NCBI GenBank assembly: GCA_048772705.1
Contig: JBLWGC010000121.1
Span: 124,001 to 188,000, forward strand
DNA length: 64,000 nucleotides
Reading direction: 5' to 3'
From: Leidyana gryllorum EB-2025a
Lineage: Eukaryota; Apicomplexa
How positions within the stretch are numbered: the stretch's first letter is position 1; each line of letters opens with the position of its first letter. Made by a program: the position numbers and the translations under genes. The notes beneath the pieces were generated by a model. It made no database searches and was not told the origin of the DNA. It saw nothing but the letters and a program-made list of their open reading frames with translations. Shown here in pieces: positions 1 through 11,154 of this stretch.

Positions 1-1083
1 AGCTGGAGAGGAGACCGAGGGGAAGAGTAAGCCAAAAAAGAAGAAGAGAAAGATTGAGGAGCACAAGCGGGATGCGGATCGTTCGATCAAGCGACGATTG
101 AATGAAGACGTGCAGTTCATAAAGAAAGAGTGTCTCAATTGTCGGACGTTCGGCCACGTTTTGGCTAATTGCCCAGAGTTACATCAGAAGGGGCAGTCGT
201 TGCATAGGGCTGCGGCCACATGTTGGCGGTGTGGATCGACCGATCACAGTTTGACAAACTGTCCAACACCAGCGGACGCCGAGGTAAGGCCCGGAGTGGT
301 TTGTGTGTCTTAGGTACCGGTTATTGTGCAGAATTCGTTACCGTTTGCGGTGTGTTTCGTTTGCAATGAGAAGGGTCACCTGGCGGCAAAGTGTTCGATG
401 AATCCGAATGGTAAGTGTTGGTGTGGTGCTGAGGAGACTTAAGTGATACGGCCCACTTAGGTATCTATCCCAAGGGTGGATCGTGTTTCCGGTGCGGGTC
501 AATCTATCATTTGGCGGTTGATTGTACGATGAGGAATGAGAAGATTGCTGAAAAGCGCCAGAATCGTCAGGATAAAAGACATCGGGAATCAGCGGATAAG
601 AAAAAGGACAATCCTTCTTCGGGTAACACTCAAGCGCCCCGGCCGAAGCCTCAGGGGAGCAAAGACACTACTGAGGGAGGTGCTGCTGGTGAGAACAAAG
701 AATGGAAGCGTCCCCGCGGTACTCGCGGCGGGAAGCGCGTCCAGGAGCAGAGAGCCATGGCTGCAACTGGGGCCAACTCCGTGGGAGTTGGAGTCGCCAA
801 GTTCAACGCTGCATCCGAACACCGTCAAGCTCGTCGTGATAACAAGAGTGACCGCTTCAACAAGGGTGATCGCTCAAGCGGACCCTTCAAGAGCAGACAC
901 GGAGACGGCGATGGTAAACAGTTCTCTGGTCGTCGACGCTTTGGCGGGGGCGACGGCAAAGAGTCTTCTGGGCGTCGGAAATTTGGCGCCGGAGACAGGA
1001 AAGGAGGACCTCCGACGAATGGTCGTCGGGGCGGAGACAGCCGAAAGCCTTCCGGGAACAAACGGTTCTTTGGTCAATCATAA
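1..1083 (+). CDS. ZCCHC9-like four-zinc-knuckle nucleic-acid-binding protein (5' partial)
   Basis: The frame is open from base 2, so the start lies upstream of the window; 333 residues are visible. Exons are 1-283, 314-410 and 461-1083, with introns of 30 nt (284-313) and 50 nt (411-460). Both introns are GT-AG and keep the frame. A basic PKKKKRK stretch near the left edge looks like a nuclear localisation signal. Four CCHC knuckles of the form C-x2-C-x4-H-x4-C follow: CLNCRTFGHVLANC, CWRCGSTDHSLTNC, CFVCNEKGHLAAKC and CFRCGSIYHLAVDC. The number, spacing and linkers (such as the NPNG/GIYPKGG stretch before knuckle 4) match ZCCHC9 proteins, which are nuclear/nucleolar RNA-binding proteins. The C-terminal ~190 residues are Arg/Gly/Asp/Lys-rich and disordered-looking. 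The stop overlaps the end of the convergent minus-strand gene. The family call is firm; the biological role is inferred from the family. Confidence 0.85.
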
Positions 1084-3826
1084 ACAGAGCTTCCCATTGA
1101 AGAAGAACGCAAGGAACTGCGGTTTGATCGAGAGACGATAGAGGAAGAGACATCGCAGCAGAAACAGGAACGACACAAAGGCCCCTGGGGCAAAGACGAA
1201 CCAGAAGAGCCGAACAAAGTCGCGCGGGAACACCAGAATGAACTCTTCTCTCATCGAATTGGTCAAACCGGACAACGAGGAGACCCCAAACGGTATCAGG
1301 AAGAATCTCAATATCATTCTGCAAACACAAAAGCGGAAGATATATACACACACACTTTGGCGCAGCACACTTACCCATAGTCAATGATCGTCTCGTTCTC
1401 ATTCCAGTACAGCGGCAGAGAGAGGTCGGGGTGCAACAGTCTCCCGGGCCCGTGAGAAGATATCATGACGGGCTCTGTCGGCGGAGGCGATGAAGAACGC
1501 TGTTCAGTCTGAATGTCGAAGCTTTGACCCGGCTCGGTAGAGGCTACCGGCGCACAGAAGACTGACTCAATGGTGACGTTACTGTTCTCATCCAGTACGG
1601 TGGGTTGTGGTGGCAGCGGGGCGGCCATTGGAGGGGATAATTGCGGCTGAAGATACTGTGACTGGGAAGTGTCTTGACGAGGACTGGGAGTGAACTCCAT
1701 CGATTGGGTTTGACGCAATACGTCGCGAACAGAGTCTATGAATCGATCCCAGGCGCTTTGGTACGTCGACTTTTGTCTGCGAGCGGCGCGTCGCTCGAGC
1801 TGTTTCTTGCGTGTGCGGCTTAGGGGCCGTCGGAGTGCCCGATAGGCATTGGCATTGAGCCCGATACCCACCAGAGCTCCTGCTATGGCTGCACTGTACC
1901 ACACATTCATTGATGCTTGACTTCCAACCATTATGCAAATCTCGACCCAATATGTGGCGTAGGCCCACAGAATCAAACTCGGCAATTCTGTAATGACCAG
2001 AATGAGGCGCGGGAACGGTTTCAGCGGCCGCAAGGGCACTGAATCCATGTCATAACGCCATTTGTTTGCCGCGACTTTCTCATCGTTGGATGAACACACG
2101 TTCAAAATGGTCGCCGGCCCGCCGGAATCACCAAACGTTGCCGTTCCACCGAAAGCTCCATTCATTACTCTCTGTACATACACAGCAATCAGAAGAAAAT
2201 CAAACAAGCCCGTGCAAATCGAAGTCAACTTCGTCCACTCCGTGTCCGGCGTGTTCACACGTCACTGGACAATGCAAGCTTGGCAGCTCCATCTTGACCT
2301 TCTTCTTCCCAGTGTAACGATTCCGATCGCAATGGGGACAATAAAAGACATCTCGGCCATAGTAACCAGGCCACCACCGCTCGCCTAATTTCTCTCTGTA
2401 TGGTGGTTCAGCGGTACCCGACACTAATCGACTGAGCCAACTCTGCTCGGGCGGGGTAACTTCAGGGCCTTCCAGGACTGCATGCTGGAATCTCAGCCCA
2501 GCACAGTCCCAGCGATCGTATCCGCAGACATCGCGGCAGTGTATCAAACATTGGAACCGCTCTTTCATGGTGGACCGTGGACGTCTGGCGTGTTCAGCCG
2601 CTTTCGCAGCCGTTTTGGTTGGGGGCGGCGCCAGGACGCCATCCAAAAACGAATTGATCTTATCGATGCAGTAATTCCCAGTTTCCTGAGTCCCCTCCTC
2701 ACCCTCTGGAACCAAGTCTATAAATTCGGGGTGTTCGGGTTCGTCTACTAATAGGCCATCCAACACTCGGTTGATCCGATCCATCACCCGGTTCCCGGTG
2801 GGTTTCGTCGCAGGAATTGGGCGCTCCGGATACTGACCATCTCTTGGGTCGGGATAGATCGGATCAGGCACACACTCGGGCTCTGAGGCCGGTAGTGGAC
2901 CGCAGGTAGCGGCTACACAGTTGCCGAATGCCTCGACAGCTTCTCCGGTGGCCAGAAATCCCAGGCCAACGGTATCCTTGATCATCTCGAGCCACCCACC
3001 GCCGGTCCTGGGTGGTGGACGCCGCCGAGTGGGTCGCTTTCTCTCGCAGCACGAATTTGAGCGATGTGTGGCGCGGCCATCCAAACAGGTCGCTGTACCC
3101 AGGGGGGTCTGTGGTACGGGCCAGGGCGGCTGTACAGTCTTTGGTTTTGCAGAAAGGCAATTTGGGATAGTGAGCCCACAATTTGGTACATTTTTGAGCC
3201 CTCCGCCTGAGAGTGGCGGCCGACAACCGACCACATATCCGGGATCACGAGTTGCCACGTGTTTCACTATCAGCTCTGGCGGAGCGCGGGGTCGAGCTCG
3301 CCGTTGAGGCTGCAGGCTGCAGAGCGCAGGCGTTTGTGGGGTGAAGGGCGACGATCGAGACTCACTTGCATTTCTGGGTGATCAGACAGGGGCGGCTGGG
3401 ATGAGTGGAGTCGCAGGGAGGACATTCATAGGGTTCCACATTCTCGATTCCCATTTGCGGATCCTTCTGACAACACTGTAAGGCTGGAGGCAGAACGATG
3501 CGACGATTCGGATGACGTTTCATTTTGAGGTGACGATGATGGTGTGTGGGTGGTGGCGCCGGGGGTACAATGTGACTTGGTGGGCCTTCGGGCCATAGCG
3601 AGTGATGCAGTTCTAAGCGATCTCTCTCGAGGGGGGGTGGTAAAACTCCGATACGAGTTTCTGTGTGGTGATAAACTGAAGGTGTATGAAAACGATGATG
3701 CTGGTGCGGCAGTTGACACGGCCGACGGGTGTTCACATCCCTTGGGTGACCTTCCCGGACTATAACATTCTCTGCGACGGTATGAGCGTAGGCAGGGGAG
3801 GTCTGACTCGGTGTATGTGACTTCAT
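1078..3826 (-). CDS. Unrecognised multi-pass membrane protein with Cys-rich N-terminal half
   Basis: Four exons can be joined in one frame: 3826-3366, 3316-2266, 2228-1375 and 1318-1078, giving 868 residues. Introns are 49, 37 and 56 nt. The donor at 1374 (GGTAAGT) and acceptor at 1319 (TTTGCAG) are strong; the 37-nt intron at 2229-2265 is the least certain. The N-terminal half is Pro/His/Cys-rich and soluble-looking, with a CPHC pair near the end of exon 2 that could bind zinc. The second half has hydrophobic segments (GLFDFLLIAVYV, LILVITELPSLILWAYAT, and a cluster in the last exon around FVFAPGAFVSFLFLL). A basic stretch and a Pro/Ser/Gln-rich disordered stretch lie between them. I recognise no family. 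It is the last gene of a four-gene minus-strand run and starts 57 nt after the hydrolase stop. Its own stop overlaps the convergent ZCCHC9-like gene. Confidence 0.6.
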
Positions 3827-3883
3827 GCTACTTCGAGAGAATTCGACATATAATGAGAGATGTGTGCGTACACATGCATCATG

Positions 3884-5495
3884 TCAACATATCCGTTTGG
3901 CCACAGGCAGAACGCACGAAGCAAATGCATAGCCCAATTTGTAGAGGACATCGTCTACTTTGTCGAGTATCCGTCCGTGTCCTGCTCGGCTCCGTTGAGC
4001 AGTGGTACGGGGCGAGAAACCTTCGAGTGTACTGCCCGGGGCCTCAATTGTAGTCATATTTGGAGGACAACCCAAACTTTGGGATAACGCGTATACAGCC
4101 TTGTTGAACTCAAACAACACGGGCTCTGGCAATTCATGTTCCCCATCAAACTCTATCATTCGCACAGCGAGTCCTTGTCTCCGTAGAAAGCGTCGCAACC
4201 AACGCCCAACCCAAATGGGAATCACCCAATCCGATGTCCCATGGGCCATCAAGACAGGCACGTGACTGCAGAGAGTGATGAATAATATATTTCGGTCGAA
4301 ATTGAGCACTATCTCACCTCAGTTTGCTGCGGTTTGACGAGACGAGCTGTTTCCATCGATGCACACACATGGGCGCCCCACTGAAGACCCCAGTGAGAGC
4401 AGGCTGATCTTTCATTGTCAGAAATACATCGAGGGCCAACATGGCTCCCTGACTGAACCCAGCGACAACAACTTGGCGCGGAGGTATTTTATATGTTGAC
4501 TTGAGGGTATTTATGAGTCCGATGACCAGATTGGTTGCCACTTCTCGATCTTTCGGATTTTCGAGCCCGATCGTGGCACTCGCGGTACCGTCAACTGATT
4601 CACTCCGCCGGGCGTGACCCTTTTCGGGTACGCTCCTACGACCGCACAGACAGATCCCGTGTGATGGAGTCCCACCCGGCTCGGGAGTGAACTCGGGAGA
4701 CAAAGGGCACGAGAATAGGTGCATAATCTTCGATCCCGGGGTGCCAATTCGTGAAGCACTGCCGCTGTGCAACAAATTCATGTTTGGTCCCTGATGGATC
4801 AGTGGTGTTCGCACAGCTCCGTGAATCACACTCGGCTGAGGACTCCGCCATTCTTCGGTCCCAGTGTACCCGGGTATATTGGCACTCGCTGTGCGGTGAA
4901 TATTGTTGACTGGTTTGGGTGTCGCCAGATCTGTCGGACCGTTAAAGATGTCCCACCACTTGAAACTCCCATAACAAGAGTTCTCTATGGCCCCGAATTC
5001 CCCATTGGCCATTGCCACTGGAGCGAAAGGGAATATAAAAGCTACTCTAGGCAGTATTGGCCCTGGACCGCCTCCCGTGCTGGCCCCGTCAACCTGACTA
5101 CAGTCTTGGAAGAACAGCGGAGCGACTTTCAAGAAGTGCCAAGGTGACGCTCCCAACCCGTGGAGAAAGATAACGACCACTTGTGCTGCGTCGAAAGTTG
5201 TATTTGTATATACCACACATTCCAAATTCCCGAGACGCCTCTCGAACCGATGAGGCTCGTGTTCCAGTTCACGCGAATACAACCAATATAAATGGTCATT
5301 CTTCGTCACCACCACACCGCCCCTCTCCTCAAAGATAGACGCTCGGCTGGTGCTTCCCTCTGGTGATAAAGAGGCAACATCGATATGTCTTCTCTTCTGC
5401 AGCTGCGATACCGCTCTCGACAACTCTCGTTGCTGACTCGGAAGACCTATATATCTATCCCGCAGATAGTCATATATCTGCTGCACTGTAGCCAT
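3884..5495 (-). CDS. Acyl-protein thioesterase / carboxylesterase-like alpha/beta hydrolase, enlarged
   Basis: Exons 5495-4318 and 4265-3884 flank a 52-nt intron and give 519 residues. The core matches the phospholipase/carboxylesterase family, which cleaves acyl thioesters such as palmitoyl-Cys, or carboxylesters. It has the oxyanion motif FLHGLGASPWHF (~110), FPFAP (~150), the nucleophile elbow GFSQGA with Ser348, HGTSD with Asp405 and GEH with His436; Ser, Asp and His form the expected triad. Family members are about 230 residues. This protein adds a ~105-residue N-terminal region, a ~125-residue Pro/Ser/Gly-rich insert between the FPFAP region and the nucleophile, and a ~70-residue tail. 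Part of the insert could be an unrecognised intron, but it stays open. The start ATG lies 35 nt after the GPATCH1-like stop. The substrate is unknown. Confidence 0.8.
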
Positions 5496-5530
5496 TCAAC
5501 TCTCTCTATCGCTACTCAATTTTATATCCC

Positions 5531-8026
5531 TCAGTCATCCCCAAAAATCGCTTCATACAGCGGTTGGAAGTCCTTCATTTCGACCTCTTTCGCTGTCTTC
5601 ACCACCGCAACAGGACGTTGGGCCACAGGACTCGCCGCCCGTTCCACTGATCTCTCACCGGATACAAAGCTCGCCGCCACACCTGCCTCGCTCGCAGGTC
5701 TCCGAACCGCGCTGCTCGATGGAACTTTCGGCAATCTGAACGAATTCGTATATCCAACACAATTCTGCAGCATTCGCAGATACTCTGACATCTCCCTCCA
5801 CATCGTCTCTGTATCCTCATATGCGTTTGGACGACCTCCATACACCACTCCCATGGCTCGACACACCACGCGGTTCGGAACCCAGTTCCGTCTGAACCTT
5901 TGCGGCCGATACAGTCCGGTCACTTCATCAATCAGTGACGGGTCATCCGACTGATCTCTTCCACTGGTGTCCTGCGTGGCCCCGCCCGAGGTGAACCGGG
6001 TCTTCAGCGAGTCCCCTATCGAACAAGACACATCCACATTGTCCGCCCCACCCATCAAAGACAGCTTACGGAAATTGACCTGAGTATGAACCCCACCACC
6101 CGGAGGGACCCATAGTCCATCAGCCCGTGGCTTGTTGTCCACAGCCTCCAGTTTCCCGATGCCACTCGCTTCATCTGTCTTGGCTTTCTCAAGACTTCGA
6201 GCTGGGATGTGACGGGCTAGCGGGGGACGAGACTCATAGCTCTCTTGGTCGCGACGCCCGCTGCCACGAACCGGACGTGGACGATAGTTGGCCGGAGCCC
6301 TCACACTAACAGCCTGTCTCAACGCAACCCAATTAAACCCATTCGTCAGCAAATCACTGCTGGGCGAGATGAAACCCGGCAGACAATTCCGTTGAGCCAC
6401 CAGCTGTTTCATCTTCCGTTCAATCACATCCATAATGCCGTCCGGCTTCTCGCCTCCATCCGCATCTTCAGACTGACGACGCCTTCCCGACTTTGACCCC
6501 CGAACCTCGTCATCATCCGCTATCTCCAAATCATACTGCCCGGCATCGTCTTCGACATCCCCTTCTTCATCGTCATACCCCAACTTTTGCCGTCCGAGCC
6601 CCATTCCTCGTAACCCACGACGAGTGTCTCGCTCGTTTGCACCTCCGCGAGAGCGGCGGTCATCTCGCTGACTCAGAATTTGGCTTTTGACAGCCCGCAC
6701 GCCGCCTTGTTCATGACGTAACATCGTAGCCGCGCTCATACGAATTATATTGCTGGACCTATCTGCTGTCATCCGGTCCAACTGCTCGCCAGGAAGCTGC
6801 TCTGACACCTCAGGAACATAATTAGCCCCCCCTGCATACGCCACCAATGGACCAATACCGGCGGCTGACTCAGCGAGCGCAGTCTGTAAATCTGTACAGC
6901 CTAGTGAAAGGTTACAAAGTGGGAATCTCACCTGCTATGGGTAGTAAACTTGCACCAGAGCAATCCAGATCGAGCAGCGCCAATCTCTGCAGAGGGCCCT
7001 GCTCCAGCGCTAATGCTCGGGATATACCAGCCTCCCGACTTCCAACGCCTCCATAGTCCATATGAGGATTCCTCAATAGGTGGAGCAAACTTCTGACACT
7101 CGCTCCTGTCACTACGTTACGATTCCGCAGGTTCCGCGTCTCTTCAACGACTACGTCTCCGGATGGGCTAAACGCATCATTTGACCGAAGTGCAGCGAAC
7201 TCAGTCGGAAGTTGGGGGCCTATTCGTCGTCTTTTACCGTCAGATTCCCCGCAGACCGCATCAGTTTCACTTTTATATCCTGCCGTCTCAGTTCTAAGCA
7301 GAGCCGCGCTTCCACTCGCCCGCCTCTTCCTCCTAGCGAGCAAACGTTGAAAAGCCGTATCGTTCGGCAGCATTCGAATATCTCCTCGCACAATGTTCAA
7401 CGCGTCGAGCAACTTTGCTCCGATACCGGCACCCGTCACCGCCTGGGAAACGGAGACCTCCAGCAGTTCTGCCAGCGCACTCGTCGCGGATTTCTCAGGA
7501 GCCGGTAAGGCTCGTGAACGCGTACTATCCGCTTCCCAGGGTAGTGCACTCGGTTCAATGGCTTGATGTGCGGGAGCTGCTCCGCGAGCAGCTGATTCAC
7601 GCAGTGCTAACAAGTCTTCCTCATCAGCATAGTCGCTGATTCGCTGACGTGCTTGCAGACCTGAGAGAACAGCCATTATCCCTGTCCCACACACCAAATC
7701 GTACCTCGGGTATGACGGCTGGACTGGAAGTGCGAAGGGGCCCAGCCCTGCTCCGATCCCACACTATTGAAGTATCCTGCCGAGAAACCTCCGGTGAAAG
7801 CGCCGTGAAAGCGTTTACGACCTCTCTCATCGGTAACTGTGCCAAACGCAGCATCTCGAACGCCTGCCGCCTCGATAGCGCCTCTTTGTCTTCCACTAAC
7901 GTTTTCAAAGCGACGTAAGTCCCCTATTGTCCTGGGTCGCCTTCCTGCTTCATCCAAGCCTATTTCATCGATATCGAAGTCATGAAGCACTTGACCAAGA
8001 GGCTTGAGCCGGGCTACCTCCTTCAT
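5531..8026 (-). CDS. GPATCH1-like spliceosome-associated protein
   Basis: Exons 8026-7705, 7660-6932 and 6900-5531 (introns 44 and 31 nt) encode 806 residues; human GPATCH1 has about 930. The signature N-terminal block (DUF1604 type) is clear at residues ~69-104: [18 protein letters not shown], then [17 protein letters not shown]. The acidic DEEDL follows directly after the first intron, as in animal homologues. Near residue 690, [17 protein letters not shown] matches the conserved C-terminal F.W.P..L.C motif of the family. I do not see a canonical G-patch (GxGxxLLxxMGWxxGxGLG) where it should lie, only [12 protein letters not shown]. The centre is rich in Asp/Glu and Arg. Known family members join late spliceosomes. 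The start is uncertain: the frame is also open upstream of 8026, and a CTTTCTCAG acceptor-like sequence precedes it. Confidence 0.75.
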
Positions 8027-8090
8027 ATTGATTATTTGTCGCGTTTTCGGGTAGGAGGCTGAGAAAGCATGTTCAGAAGGGGGCTGCAAC

Positions 8091-8629
8091 TCACAAATTC
8101 ACCAAGTTAGTGTAGTCTACAGCTGTTCCATTGTCCACGAGGAAGTCACTGAGGGCGTGCATGTTAGGAATATGGGGGTTCCACCCACCCAATCAATGCA
8201 TTGAATTCAGCTGGTGTCAGACGTTCCCCACATGACGTGAAGACGTTGTATGCAACCTTGAGTGGTATATGTCCCGAGCGCTGGGCGGAAGAATTGTTGA
8301 CCAGGGGATGATTGCAGGTGGCCTACCCCTACATCAAGATAATGGAAGATTTTGATCAAGTTGCCATATGTATCCTCTGGATGCACTAGAGTGGTGGTAA
8401 CCCATCTTTCGAAGTCCTCAAAAGTGACTCTATCGCCACAGTTTATACGGAGCAAGTCCGCATCACCACGGGAGGGTGCGGCATATGCCAGCCTGGCAAC
8501 TTTCAATGCCTCGTCTATGCTGAGGATACCATGTTGACCCTGAAAGTACACATCGAGGGGTTATGTAGCGGGCGAATCACTAACTGCAGCACGTGAAAAC
8601 AGGATTCGCAGTGCTTGACCTCTTATCAT
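8091..8629 (-). CDS. EF-hand protein of calmodulin / essential myosin light chain type
   Basis: Four exons (8629-8585, 8539-8327, 8280-8189, 8148-8091; introns 45, 46 and 40 nt) encode 135 residues, close to the length of short essential light chains. Four EF-hand-like helix-loop-helix units can be traced: [47 protein letters not shown] and [12 protein letters not shown]. Only the third loop keeps the D-x-G-x-S-G-x-I spacing, and it lacks the acidic residue at position 12. Calcium binding is therefore doubtful and a structural light-chain role is more likely. [14 protein letters not shown] fits the linker between the last two hands. The first exon and its ATG are the least secure part. The gene is divergent from the CAX exchanger, with 89 bp between start codons, and lies 64 nt upstream of the GPATCH1-like start. 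Confidence 0.65.
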
Positions 8630-8718
8630 TTTTGAACTCCTTTTTGCCACACACGTGTGCTGATTAGAGACTCCACTGATCTGACAGCAGGCGATCTTGG
8701 GTGATTCCCTGGGTCATC
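8630..8718. promoter_or_regulatory. Probable shared divergent promoter (EF-hand gene / CAX)
   Basis: This gap separates the start codons of two genes that point away from each other, so both promoters and both 5' leaders must fit in 89 bp unless the true first exons lie elsewhere. I see no TATA box or other named element. The call rests only on gene arrangement. Confidence 0.3.
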
Positions 8719-10419
8719 ATGGTGATGCAGAAAGTACGCGCGTCTTCGTATCTGCGCCGGACGATCTCCGAGCCGTTCCCAGGTCGACGATTATCTACCG
8801 TAATATCGCAAGTTCCCGAGACGGTGATGCCTGGGATGGGGGCTCATAACAATTTGATCCCAAGGGCTCCGTCAATTGGGCCGATTATCGAAAATGAGAA
8901 GCCGCAATATACCTGGAGGACCGATATGATTGGTTTACAATCGATGTTATACTCATAGTAGGCATTTTGGCTGTGTGTGTCGATGGCTAACTCGTCCGCA
9001 GTTATAATGTCCTACTTGTCTTCTGTCCGCTTGGATTAATATCAGCACGCCATGGATGGGGAGACTTATGGACTTTTTGGTTCAACTTCTTCGCTCTCAT
9101 CCCACTGGCTGGTATATTGGGGTCTTGCACGGAAGAATTGGCGCTTCACGCCGGAGGTAATGATGATACAGATCTATGGCTCAGACGTGAAATGATGAGT
9201 TCAGATACCGTGGGCGGACTCATAAATGCGACTTTCGGGAATGCCGTGGAAATGATTTTGACTGTCCAATCGCTGCGACTGGTAGGTCAATGAAAGTCCT
9301 GATTTGGATCGAACGAGCACTGTTTCGGTGCGCAGGGCCTTCTGGCTGTTGTTCAGGGAACTCTGTTGGGGAGTATCCTCTCCAATCTGCTTTTGGTGTT
9401 GGGAATGGCGTTTTTTGCTGGAGGGTTGTTCCATCATGTGCAGAAATTCAATGCACAGGGCGCAGCTTGCTCGACGTCTTTGCTGATGTTGGCGTGCTTA
9501 GCCTTCATCACTCCAACTGTAACGGCCTCCGACGAAGATTCCAAGTCGGGCGTTGTTTTGACGGTTTCGCGATTTACTGCAGTGCTCATTGCCATCACAT
9601 ATTTCCTCTACCTATGTTTCCAACTTTACACCCATCTGTCCCTATTCAAGGACGACAGCTGTGGCGATCTGGGTGAGCTTATCAAGAGTCCTATGATTTC
9701 TGAGCGTTGTGCACGTCCTCTGGTCTGTTGTTGTGACATTGGGCTGGTGCCCCTTCCTCCCCCTCCTCCCCCTTCATGATGTCGGGAACCTTCTATTGAC
9801 AGAGTATGAAGATTGCGAGGATTGGCCATCGCTCTCTTTTGGCACGAGTATGATGGCGCTGTTCGCTATCACACTGATCATTAGTATGCAATCGGGTGAG
9901 TGTCGCGATTGGTTGTGATCACATACATGGCGTCACGTACCGTGCAGAATGTTTGGTCAGTTCAATTGAAGGTGTCTCGCAAAACAGTGGCATCCCCGAA
10001 GCGTTTATCGGTGTCATCCTTCTGCCGATAGTGGGGAACGCTGCCGAGCACGCCACGGCCGTGACCGTTGCCATAAAGAACAAACCCGACCTGACTATGG
10101 GGGTGGCAGTGGGTTCCTCAACACAGGTTAGTGATATTTGTGGACCGGTGTGGGTTTAAGATCCCATCAGATCGCCATGTTCATGGTACCCTTCGCCGTG
10201 TTGGCCGGCTGGGCGATGGACATTCCTATGACGTTGGCGTTCAGTAAGGTGGCCGTGGTGGTCCTGACCTTCTCTATCCTGATCGTCATCGGGGTGGTAC
10301 AAGATGGAGAATCCAACTGGTTGGAGGGTGTGATGCTGATGGTAGCCTATTGTATCATAGCGGGGGTTTTCTGGTTTGATGGGAGTGTGAGCATGAGCGC
10401 CCCCACGGATTTACATTAA
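8719..10419 (+). CDS. CAX-type Ca2+/H+ (cation/proton) exchanger
   Basis: Six exons join in frame: 8719-8957, 9002-9281, 9336-9672, 9803-9895, 9948-10126 and 10171-10419. Introns are 44, 54, 130, 52 and 44 nt, and the protein has 458 residues, a usual CAX size. The two conserved halves of the family (alpha repeats) are present: GGLINATFGNAVE at ~151-163 in the first and LPIVGNAAEHATAV at ~342 in the second. YNVLLVFCPLGL is the family's first transmembrane helix, and about ten further hydrophobic segments follow. The Asp/Glu-rich loop (EYEDCEDW) between the halves corresponds to the acidic linker. CAX proteins load Ca2+ or other divalent cations into vacuoles or acidic stores in exchange for H+. 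A GTG at 8701 lies in the same frame; the ATG at 8719 (or 8725) is the likelier start. Confidence 0.93.
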
Positions 10420-10619
10420 GGAGTAAGTTTAGTCCACATACAGCGCTACTGTTCATGGCATAGAATAGATAAAAATCACCGCCAAGATACGCCTCTGTGC
10501 ACAGTCGACAAATATCTCCTTCCGTGCTTGTCCAAGAACTGATCCTGACAGAAAGGCGGCTTCTCCTGGTGGTGTCCGCGATGTTCGCAGATCTCCCTCA
10601 TCAGGTGCCACCGGGCGTC

Positions 10620-10798
10620 TTTCTGCAGACACACACACGCATATATCTAATGAGCCGCAGGAACAAGACGAGGCAACAAACGAATAGCTCGTGGACTCAC
10701 AGAGCACGCACACACACAGATACGCGCATATCGGCTGGATGATGGAATGCTCTCATATACGCACAACTCAAACAAGACAACGACCACGCACACACACA

Positions 10799-10831
<33 letters not shown>

Positions 10832-11050
10832 ACACCCGGGCGCCGAACACACCAAGTTAGGGAGATTGCGGACGCACAGTGCGGATGGACCACTTTCCGC
10901 CAGTCGACACACGCAGGCACGGCACACACATATATATACACACGTCCACACATATACACACTTCGCCCAAGGTCTCCACCACGACACACTCAAACAAATC
11001 CATATACACACACATGGACGCGAAGACGGACGAGCAGACGAGCAGAGGGG
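10620..11050. repeat. Microsatellite-rich low-complexity DNA (CA/TA/CT tracts)
   Basis: Runs of (CA)n, (CT)n and mixed ACACATATAT repeats fill most of this gap between the convergent CAX and GILT-like genes. The longest tract is a CT run followed by a CA run at about 10,790-10,835. Bases 10,420-10,620 next to it show no gene. The 3' ends of both neighbouring transcripts probably reach into it. Confidence 0.85.
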
Positions 11051-11154
11051 GCAAGGATGTTGTTCAGTGTGGGATATAGATTTGTGAGCCCTCCTTTCCA
11101 CCCCCCGTCCCCCAAGTTGCCCATTTGTTTGAGTGAGTGAATGTATCCACTTAC

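Noticed and set aside
6493-6690. Plus-strand frames across the GPATCH1-like gene
   Set aside because: No domain or signal; they lie antisense to conserved coding sequence.
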